Assembly: GCA_009779925.1 (NCBI GenBank)
Contig: WRAZ01000020.1
Span: forward strand, 1-37,035
Reading direction: 5' to 3'
Length of the DNA: 37,035 bases
Source: Chitinivibrionia bacterium
GTDB taxonomy: Bacteria > Fibrobacterota > Chitinivibrionia > Chitinivibrionales > Chitinivibrionaceae
The position numbers were made by a program, and so were the translations under genes. Each line of letters begins with the position of its first letter. Position 1 is the stretch's first letter. This document shows positions 1-5,913 of the stretch, one piece after another. The notes beneath the pieces are model-generated. The model made no database searches, was not told the DNA's origin, and worked only from the letters and a program-made list of their open reading frames with translations.

Positions 1-97
1 AGTCCCAGAGAAAGAGTGTGTTTTTTTGATTTTTTTAGGTGTTTTTGTTTTTTGTATTCCTTTGTGGACTCGGGGTATATTGGTAGCAAGAGGGCTC

Positions 98-121
98 GGG
101 GGGGGGGGGGGGGGGGGGGGG
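98..121. repeat. Homopolymer run of 24 G
   Basis: An uninterrupted run of 24 G residues lies directly before the first copy of the dispersed repeat. It belongs to no gene I can support. Such a run is prone to replication slippage and to sequencing or assembly error, so its exact length should not be trusted. The other two repeat copies have no G run in front of them. Confidence 0.85.
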
Positions 122-318
122 TAAACACAGGTGATTTCGCGAATGTGTTCGCGGTTGTTGGGGCATGGAAGATGGTGTTGAATTTAATCAAAGCCAATAT
201 TGCGAATGATAGAATTGTCGTTTCTACAACCATAGAGCAACCCCTCTTTGTGGTTTTATGAAAGTCTTCGTGTATAATATACGTTATTGGTGAGGGGGAA
301 TGTCAAGGGGTGGAGGTG
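121..318 (+). repeat. Dispersed direct repeat, copy 1
   Basis: About 198 bp that match copy 2 (1320-1517) along the whole length and copy 3 (2222-2340) in the first part. The conserved start contains a hairpin, CGCGAA-TGTG-TTCGCG. The conserved end carries GTGTATAATATACG and a G-rich tail. It stops right at the terminator of the Rpn-type gene. Differences from copy 2 fall mostly at positions that would change amino acids, so the repeat is probably not protein coding, although open frames cross it. Function unknown. Confidence 0.8.
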
Positions 319-345
319 AAAAAAAGGCGGATAGTGGTATCCGCC
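319..345 (-). terminator. Rho-independent terminator of the Rpn-type gene
   Basis: On the minus strand this is a perfect 8-bp stem (GGCGGATA / TATCCGCC) with a 4-base loop, followed by a run of seven T. It begins 26 bases after the stop codon of the Rpn-type nuclease gene. Confidence 0.85.
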
Positions 346-371
346 CATAGTTTTTGGGTGTTTACTTCAAC

Positions 372-1229
372 TCAGTATTCCAAACGCAGGATGTCGTCGA
401 TGAAGAGACCTGTATATCGCGCTACGGTATCGGCATCCACGCCATCTTTCAGCATGTTTATGGCTATTCGTTCTTTTTCTCTGCGCATTCCAATTTCCAT
501 ACCGTCCGATCTTTCGCCCTCCAATTCGTCCTCTAATTTCCATTCTCTTAACAACATATCTTTTACCTCCTCTGAATGACTTTCTAAAAACTCTGCTATT
601 TTGCCCTCGTTTATGCAGTCTTTTATAGCAAGATCTATCGCCTCTTTCAGCGTTTTTTTCTTTTTTAACAAATAATAACGAACCCGCGCAACAAGCATTT
701 CATAACCGCCTAACGCATCGCTTTTCTGTGCAAATTCGGGATTATATCCCTGATTAATGTTGTAAACCTGCACAAGCAACTCAAGATTTATCGGACATTT
801 GCCGGCTTCGTTTTTCTTAAACATATCCGACAACTTCAGCGTTTTTTTCGACGGATATTTGTCCTTTCCGTTATACAGAACTATAAATTCAGGATAGGGT
901 ATTCTTATTTTTAGTTTTTTATATATGTCCTTTCTCTTTATTATCTTTTTGTAAACGCTTTCTATGTAAGATAACATCCGAAGCGGCATATTTTCGTTTA
1001 TAGTCGATTGGTGTTCTATTAAAACAACTATTTTGCCGTCTATTACGAACGAAATATCATTTGCCTGCCCTTTATACAGCACGTTTTCCAAAGTTGTTAT
1101 TTTTATATCGGTGTCTTTGCCGTAGTTTGTGTTTTGTATTGCGTTGTATAACTCCAAAAGTGTATCTTTTTCACCGAACAAACTTGTAAAAACGCTGTCC
1201 TTGTATTCCCTGTTTGCTTTTGCGCTCAC
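372..1229 (-). CDS. Rpn family recombination-promoting nuclease / PD-(D/E)XK nuclease-family putative transposase
   Basis: This 285-residue protein resembles the Rpn/PDDEXK-transposase family, whose characterised members (E. coli RpnA) are DNA endonucleases that promote RecA-independent recombination. The nuclease core is visible near residues 57-75: NDISF, then a strand ending in IEHQS, which gives D58 and E72-x-Q74 as likely metal-binding positions. The C-terminus is charged and helical, as usual for the family, and the length is near normal. The start is GTG at 1229, six bases after AAGGAG; the ATG two bases upstream is out of frame and meets TGA at once. A promoter-like motif lies at 1259-1276 and a terminator at 319-345, so it is a single-gene unit between repeat copies 1 and 2. 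Whether it mobilises anything is not shown. Confidence 0.85.
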   Translation of the reverse strand: MSAKANREYKDSVFTSLFGEKDTLLELYNAIQNTNYGKDTDIKITTLENVLYKGQANDISFVIDGKIVVLIEHQSTINENMPLRMLSYIESVYKKIIKRKDIYKKLKIRIPYPEFIVLYNGKDKYPSKKTLKLSDMFKKNEAGKCPINLELLVQVYNINQGYNPEFAQKSDALGGYEMLVARVRYYLLKKKKTLKEAIDLAIKDCINEGKIAEFLESHSEEVKDMLLREWKLEDELEGERSDGMEIGMRREKERIAINMLKDGVDADTVARYTGLFIDDILRLEY

Positions 1230-1258
1230 ATTTTCTCCTTGTTTTAATGCAATTGTTA

Positions 1259-1276
1259 TATAATATAATATTTGCC
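1259..1276 (-). promoter_or_regulatory. Promoter-like AT motif upstream of the Rpn-type gene
   Basis: Minus strand reads GGCAAATATTATATTATA, ending 29 bases before the GTG start. It is one of at least ten similar sites in the window (see the finding on the recurring motif). Confidence 0.5.
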
Positions 1277-1319
1277 GCTAAGCAAAAACAGGTAAATTTT
1301 CATCTATTCTTTATTTGTA

Positions 1320-1517
1320 GGTAAACATAGGTGATTTCGCGAATGTGTTCGCGGTTGCGGAGGCGTGGAGAACGGCGTTGAAGTTAATCAATGCCAATAT
1401 CGCGAATGCCAAAATTGTCGATTCTAACAACCATAGAGCAACCTTTCTTTGTGTTTTTATGAAAGTCTTCGTGTATAATATACGTTATTGGGGAGGGGGA
1501 ATGTCAAGGGGCGGTGG
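1320..1517 (+). repeat. Dispersed direct repeat, copy 2
   Basis: Full-length partner of copy 1 in the same orientation. It contains the CGCGAA-TGTG-TTCGCG hairpin, the shared block around AACCATAGAGCAACC, the GTGTATAATATACG block and the G-rich tail. It lies about 45 bases upstream of the promoter motif of the Rpn-type gene, as copy 3 does for the DUF4160 gene. No coding role is supported. Confidence 0.85.
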
Positions 1518-1598
1518 TGGATTTTGTGGGGATTCTTTGTATCGTATAGAGGAAGAGAAATATTTTATGCTAATTCTACGCCTGTTCTTTGTATTTTT

Positions 1599-1850
1599 TC
1601 AACATCCTACGGCAATACTCATATCATATAATTCGTGCGGAGCAATGTCTTGTCCGTTTCCCCATTCAATCCCGTAACCGCTTGAAACCAAATGAACCGA
1701 TTTGAAATAATCGTAATTATATAATTCTCCATACCATTCCCCCGACATATAGGGCAGAACATCAAACAGTTTTACTTCCCCTGTTTCGTAATCAAGTTTT
1801 ACCTTATAACCTTCAAGCGGTTTTATACTTACAATCTTTGGACACAGCAT
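1599..1850 (-). CDS. DUF2442 domain protein
   Basis: An 83-residue protein whose whole length fits the DUF2442 family: an N-terminal segment with KIVSIKPLEGYKVKLDYETG, then FDVLPYM and a C-terminal GIEWGNGQDIAPHELYDM. Family members are small, often sit beside DUF4160 genes, and have been suspected to be toxin-antitoxin partners, but their activity is not established. It starts with ATG behind AAGGTGG and lies 11 bases after the DUF4160 stop codon, so the two are almost certainly co-transcribed. No terminator is evident between its stop and repeat copy 2. Confidence 0.85.
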   Translation of the reverse strand: MLCPKIVSIKPLEGYKVKLDYETGEVKLFDVLPYMSGEWYGELYNYDYFKSVHLVSSGYGIEWGNGQDIAPHELYDMSIAVGC

Positions 1851-1861
1851 TTTTTACCACC

Positions 1862-2128
1862 TTATTTTAGCGGCTCAATCTTAAAATATTGCTCTCCGTT
1901 AGAAAGCAATTTCCAGTTTGCTTCTAAATCTTCACGATGTATTTCCATCCACGCCTCGACAAGTTTCATTTTTGATTTCTGAACAGAGCCGTCAAGCACC
2001 TCTCCATCAAGTGATATTACGACTTCCTCTCCTGCGTATTCTACGTGAATATGCGGCTTATTATGTTTTCCTGAAACTTCTCTATACATACGAACAATAA
2101 TTCCGTAAAACAATGACAAAACAGGCAT
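1862..2128 (-). CDS. DUF4160 domain protein
   Basis: An 88-residue protein of the DUF4160 family, recognised by GIIVRMY near the N-terminus and the HNKPHIHVEYAGEE block near residues 22-35, followed by a helical half ending in LLSNGEQYFKIEPL. Function is unknown. The constant pairing with DUF2442 suggests that the two form a complex, possibly a toxin-antitoxin module. ATG start behind AAAAAGGAG. A promoter-like motif is at 2156-2175, and repeat copy 3 lies farther upstream. It is the first gene of a two-gene unit. Confidence 0.85.
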   Translation of the reverse strand: MPVLSLFYGIIVRMYREVSGKHNKPHIHVEYAGEEVVISLDGEVLDGSVQKSKMKLVEAWMEIHREDLEANWKLLSNGEQYFKIEPLK

Positions 2129-2155
2129 ACTTGCTCCTTTTTTATTTTCTTAAAT

Positions 2156-2175
2156 GATTATAAAATACTATATTG
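2156..2175 (-). promoter_or_regulatory. Promoter-like AT motif upstream of the DUF4160-DUF2442 unit
   Basis: Minus strand reads CAATATAGTATTTTATAATC, ending 27 bases before the ATG. The same 15-base core occurs upstream of the STAS gene at 21957-21975. Confidence 0.5.
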
Positions 2176-2221
2176 TTTTGACAGTGGGCGGGATTATTTT
2201 GTATTTGGCGGTTTTTTATTG

Positions 2222-2340
2222 GCACACAAGTGATTTCGCGAATGTGTTCGCGGTTGTCGGGGCGTGGAAGATGGTATTGCAAATGATAGAAATTGTCGTT
2301 TCTATAACCATAGAGCAACCTATGTTTTAGTGTTTTTGTC
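2222..2340 (+). repeat. Dispersed direct repeat, copy 3 (shortened)
   Basis: Matches the first 115 or so bases of copies 1 and 2, including the CGCGAA-TGTG-TTCGCG hairpin and AACCATAGAGCAACC. Relative to copy 1 it lacks 22 bases in the middle, and similarity fades after about 2340. With 2341-2448, which holds a minus-strand motif like the other promoter sites at 2358-2380 (GCCAAATAGTATTTTATTAT) but no convincing gene, it fills the 320-bp gap before the AAA-ATPase gene. Confidence 0.75.
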
Positions 2341-2448
2341 CCTGAAAACCTGATTCCGGATAATAAAATACTATTTGGCAGAGAGCGGTGGGGATGAAAT
2401 GCTTGGGGGTTGGTGATTTTTTTCTGATTTTTACATGATTTCCGGCGT

Positions 2449-4017
2449 TTATCCGAAACCAACTATACAATCAAAAATGTTCTTGCCTTTATGCTCTATC
2501 CATTTCGATTGCGGTTTACCGATATTTTTTTCGCTGCGAAAATCGAATGTAAGCAAGAAGCCCACATCTTTGTTTTTGCCGTCTAAGTATCCGCAAAGTT
2601 GGTCGTATGCTTCTTTATGTGCAGAATCGCCATACCAGCGTTTTAATTCTACGATAAATTGTTCTGTGTTGTAGTCCACAATAACGTCTGTTCTTCTGGC
2701 ATTACGGGTTTCACTTTCAATATGATAAAAACCGGCGCCGTTTATCAAAGGGCGTAGATAAGTCAAGAACAACATTCGGCATTCATTTTCTAAAAAATCT
2801 TTTCCGCTTTCACGATAAAGTTCGTAATAATGTTGTGTAAATTTCTCTATGCAAAGTTTCATGTCAAACTTGCCGTCTTTTATTACGTCGTTTGAAAGGA
2901 CTCTGTTTATACGAATGCCTTTTCGCTGTTTTTCCGTGATAAAATGCTCATAAATAATCAATTCAAAAATCGTGTTATCTATGACTGCTTTTCCGTTTTG
3001 GTTTTTTATGTATCCGAAAGTATGTCCTAAATCCATAGCATAGTCGGTCGTGTTGAATTTATAATCCTCGCCGTTTATCGTTATGTCATAAAGCAAGTCA
3101 GATAGTTCTTTGTCGGCTAAAATATTTTTACCTAAATCGTCAATAAGAGTACTTTTTTCCAGAAGAATTAGTTTTACCGCTTCCAAAACGCCGTTTTTTG
3201 TCCAATTTTTATTCAAATTATTTTCTATTCGCTGACAAATCCGTGAAACAAGATACGGATAGCCGCTTGTATAATCGCGGATTTCTTGGGCAACCGCTTG
3301 AATATCCATTCCGGATTTGTGATCTTTTTCGTATTCCATAAGCATAGACGCGATTTCTTTAACGCTCAACGACATATCCACTTCAAAATCAATCGCTATA
3401 TTCCAAGGTGAATTTAGGCGTTTTTCGCCGTCTTTAAGTTGATGAGTTCCTGCTTGCACCATTTTTACTTTAAGGTTTTTAATATCATAAACGCCTGCTA
3501 AAATTACACTTTGAAATGTTGCGCCGGCTTTTTGAGGTCTTTTAAGGTATTTGTCGCGCAGAATTCCAAGAAATTTCAAAAAAATGGTGTTGTTTGAGGT
3601 TTTATCAACCTCGTCTATCATTAAAACGAACTTTTGCTTTTTGCAAACTTTACTTAAAAAAGCGTCTAGCAAATCAAAGGCGGTAATCGACGCGTCTATC
3701 CAAATTTCAGAGCCGGGCAATTCTCTTTCTGTAAAATATTTTGCGCACAAACCAAGAAATCCTTGACAAAATTCGGCTTCATCGTCAAATGTTTTGTCGC
3801 TCACACCCTCAAAACTAATCGAAATTACGGTATAATCTTCTACAAGTTGTTCTTGCAACAAAAAAAGCGTTGTCGTTTTTCCGTATTGACGACCGCGGTT
3901 TATGGAGAAATACTTACCTGCTTCCACAAGTTGTACTATTTGTGAAATTTTTTCACTCGTGTCTGCCATATAATGCAAATCGGGCACACAAAGTCCTGTT
4001 ACGTTAAATTCGCGCAT
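2449..4017 (-). CDS. AAA-ATPase-like protein with C-terminal PD-(D/E)XK nuclease domain
   Basis: A 522-residue protein of the large AAA-ATPase-like plus PDDEXK_9 (DUF1703) group. The ATPase part has the P-loop RGRQYGKTT at residues 41-49 and a Walker B strand FVLMIDEVDK at 130-139. The C-terminal nuclease fold shows TDVIVDY with D444 and IVELKRW with E457-x-K459. The family is abundant in many gut and anaerobic bacteria, often in many copies; its physiological role is unknown, though a DNA-directed role in defence or mobility is plausible. ATG start behind AAAGGGGAATCAAAAT. A weak promoter-like stretch sits about 30 bases upstream. It is the last member of the accessory region at the left of the window. 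Confidence 0.85.
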   Translation of the reverse strand: MREFNVTGLCVPDLHYMADTSEKISQIVQLVEAGKYFSINRGRQYGKTTTLFLLQEQLVEDYTVISISFEGVSDKTFDDEAEFCQGFLGLCAKYFTERELPGSEIWIDASITAFDLLDAFLSKVCKKQKFVLMIDEVDKTSNNTIFLKFLGILRDKYLKRPQKAGATFQSVILAGVYDIKNLKVKMVQAGTHQLKDGEKRLNSPWNIAIDFEVDMSLSVKEIASMLMEYEKDHKSGMDIQAVAQEIRDYTSGYPYLVSRICQRIENNLNKNWTKNGVLEAVKLILLEKSTLIDDLGKNILADKELSDLLYDITINGEDYKFNTTDYAMDLGHTFGYIKNQNGKAVIDNTIFELIIYEHFITEKQRKGIRINRVLSNDVIKDGKFDMKLCIEKFTQHYYELYRESGKDFLENECRMLFLTYLRPLINGAGFYHIESETRNARRTDVIVDYNTEQFIVELKRWYGDSAHKEAYDQLCGYLDGKNKDVGFLLTFDFRSEKNIGKPQSKWIEHKGKNIFDCIVGFG

Positions 4018-4097
4018 ATTTTGATTCCCCTTTTTATCTTTCGCTATTACAAAAATACGTTTTGCGCAAGAAGAAAAACAGCAGAAGCGTTTTTTTT

Positions 4098-4125
4098 GTA
4101 GGGGCGAAAGATGTTTCGCCCCTAC
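4098..4125. repeat. 28-bp palindromic repeat unit (REP-like)
   Basis: A perfect palindrome: GTAGGGGCGAAA, loop GATG, TTTCGCCCCTAC. The same unit occurs twice, head to head and trimmed by four bases, inside metH (17874-17939). On the minus strand it is followed by A residues, so it does not look like a terminator for the lldP operon that ends at 4175. It sits in the 157-bp gap between lldP and the AAA-ATPase gene. Confidence 0.8.
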
Positions 4126-4174
4126 GGGAGTTTTGCGCTTGCCTTTTTTAAGTTAGGCGATGTTCGCTTCCTAA

Positions 4175-5902
4175 TCAACCGCCTCGCCCCAAAAACTTCA
4201 GTATTTCCTCATAAAGCCCGAGGTTAAGCAAAGCAAAATTTGCTATCCCCATCACCAAGGCGATAATAAGCATTATCGGAATTAAGGTTTTCAGAGTGTC
4301 GGACACTTTATCTTTCTGGTCGCTTGCAAGCGCCGCCATAAGAACGAGAGTTGGTCCTATCGCCACACCTACCGAAGCCGATATCGATTGCGCCGCAGAC
4401 ATTACCGCCGTGCTTATTCCCAAACGGTATGCAACGGCGTATTGGAAATTGCCGAACAAAATGTTTGCGTTGGTGTTATTTCCCGTCAAGAAACTTGCGA
4501 GCACTCCAAAGAACGGCGAAATTAACGGAAAGAGAGGTCCTACCAAAGTTGCAATGGCGTAAGCGAGTTTGTTGCTCATTCCCGAATCCATCATAATAAG
4601 CGACATATTTCCGAGCGCAAGCAATGCAAGCGTTGCGGGTATGCCTTTTTGAACGGTTTTTCTGACTGCGTTTCTGCCTTTTTCCTTATCCCAAATTCCC
4701 GCTCTTTTATAGACTATGCAAGCGGCGATAGAGGCAAGTAAAAGCACAAGGAACGGGTGAACAAACAATCTTATGCGATTAAAGTTAGGCGCAGGCGATA
4801 CTCCGTGTCTGATAACGGGATTTCCGTCGCTGTCTCTTCCGTGAATAACCTGTGAACCGGAACAAACCGCGCTCGGATTATTCGTGTCGTAATTCCAACC
4901 GGGGAAGTCAAACGCGATACCTATTCTGTTGCGGAACTGTTCGTTTCGCGGGGTATCGGGAGCGTCGAGTAAGTCAAACAATTGGAACGATATTAACAAA
5001 GCAAATATAAGCGCGTAAGGAAAAACCGCTTGCGCCAAATTGAGTTTATCTTTGTAGAAACCGCTTGCGCCTTTTTCCTCTTTGCCGCGCGCCATAAGTT
5101 TGTAAAGCAAGAACATTGCCACAAGTCCCGCAAGAGCCGCATTGAGCCCTGCAAGCGCAAACATCTCAAACTGAATGGTGAAATATTGAACGATTACCAT
5201 TACGAGAGACACAGGAATTACGAAAACAAGACCTTTTTTAACGCCCTTAAATCCGTCGCTGAGCCAGCAAACGCCGATACCCGTCGTAAGAATACCTATT
5301 GCGTTAAATATCCACACGGGAATTCCCAAATCCTCTAAGGGAACGCCGGTAAGACCGCTGATAACAAAAAATGCCGCGCCCATTGAGCCGAAAGTTACAG
5401 CCCACGAGTGCCCGAGGAGCGCCGCCGCCAATGACTTGACGGGGTTAAATCCAAGGGCAATAAGAATAGGCGTTACAATAACGGCAGGAACTCCAAAGCC
5501 CGCAATTCCTTGCAAAAAGCCCGTAAAGAGCCACGCAAGCAAAACGAAAGCGACAAATCTGTCTTTTACAAAACGCTCAATGTTTTTGTTTATTACGTTT
5601 ATCGCCCCAAAATCGCTTACCAAGTGGTACAGAAGCAATGCGCCCCATACGATAAGCGAGACAAAAAACGCAAGCCACAAGGCTTTTCCGACCGCAATCG
5701 GCAAACCCGAATACCAAGGCATACCGAAAAATCCGAGCGCGACAACCAAAGAAATCGCCAGCGATATACCCCCCGCCATCGGAACCGAAAGCGGTTTTTG
5801 GGTTTTGGGATGCTTAACAAAAAGCAAAAGCGCCAACAAACTAAGGATAGGCAAAAGCGCCAAAAGCGTCATAGCCAAACTGTTATTCGCAATGAGTTCC
5901 AA
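4175..5902 (-). CDS. lldP: L-lactate permease (LctP family)
   Basis: A 575-residue polytopic membrane protein, the usual size for the lactate permease family, which imports lactate or related 2-hydroxy acids with protons. Family hallmarks are GFLQGIAGFGVPAVIVTPIL in the first half and LTGNNTNANILFGNFQ in the second. Hydrophobic segments run the length of the protein. A polar loop near the middle contains FPGWNYDTNNPSAVCSG. The start is TTG at 5902, eight bases after AGGAGA; the stop codon of ppc overlaps that ribosome-binding site. With only 11 bases between the genes, ppc and lldP must form an operon, linking uptake of a three-carbon acid with carboxylation of phosphoenolpyruvate. Substrate choice cannot be read from sequence alone. 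Confidence 0.92.
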   Translation of the reverse strand: MELIANNSLAMTLLALLPILSLLALLLFVKHPKTQKPLSVPMAGGISLAISLVVALGFFGMPWYSGLPIAVGKALWLAFFVSLIVWGALLLYHLVSDFGAINVINKNIERFVKDRFVAFVLLAWLFTGFLQGIAGFGVPAVIVTPILIALGFNPVKSLAAALLGHSWAVTFGSMGAAFFVISGLTGVPLEDLGIPVWIFNAIGILTTGIGVCWLSDGFKGVKKGLVFVIPVSLVMVIVQYFTIQFEMFALAGLNAALAGLVAMFLLYKLMARGKEEKGASGFYKDKLNLAQAVFPYALIFALLISFQLFDLLDAPDTPRNEQFRNRIGIAFDFPGWNYDTNNPSAVCSGSQVIHGRDSDGNPVIRHGVSPAPNFNRIRLFVHPFLVLLLASIAACIVYKRAGIWDKEKGRNAVRKTVQKGIPATLALLALGNMSLIMMDSGMSNKLAYAIATLVGPLFPLISPFFGVLASFLTGNNTNANILFGNFQYAVAYRLGISTAVMSAAQSISASVGVAIGPTLVLMAALASDQKDKVSDTLKTLIPIMLIIALVMGIANFALLNLGLYEEILKFLGRGG

Positions 5903-5913
5903 AACGCTTTCTC

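Noticed and set aside
1345-1677. Open frame over repeat copy 2 (and the similar one at 16-261 over copy 1)
   Set aside because: Differences between the two copies mostly change the amino acid and do not favour third codon positions, copy 3 has a 22-base deletion that breaks the frame, and no ribosome-binding site is present.
121-2340. Integron attC sites
   Set aside because: The repeats hold a hairpin, but there are no recognisable GTTRRRY/RYYYAAC core sites, and the repeat is conserved as primary sequence and not only as structure; no integrase gene is visible.
2142-2462. 106-residue minus-strand open frame
   Set aside because: It runs across repeat copy 3 and into the AAA-ATPase gene, has no family resemblance and no plausible start signal.
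4098-4125. Terminator for the ppc-lldP operon
   Set aside because: The stem is perfect, but on the minus strand it is followed by A residues and lies 50 bases after the stop; it matches the metH element and is better read as a dispersed repeat.
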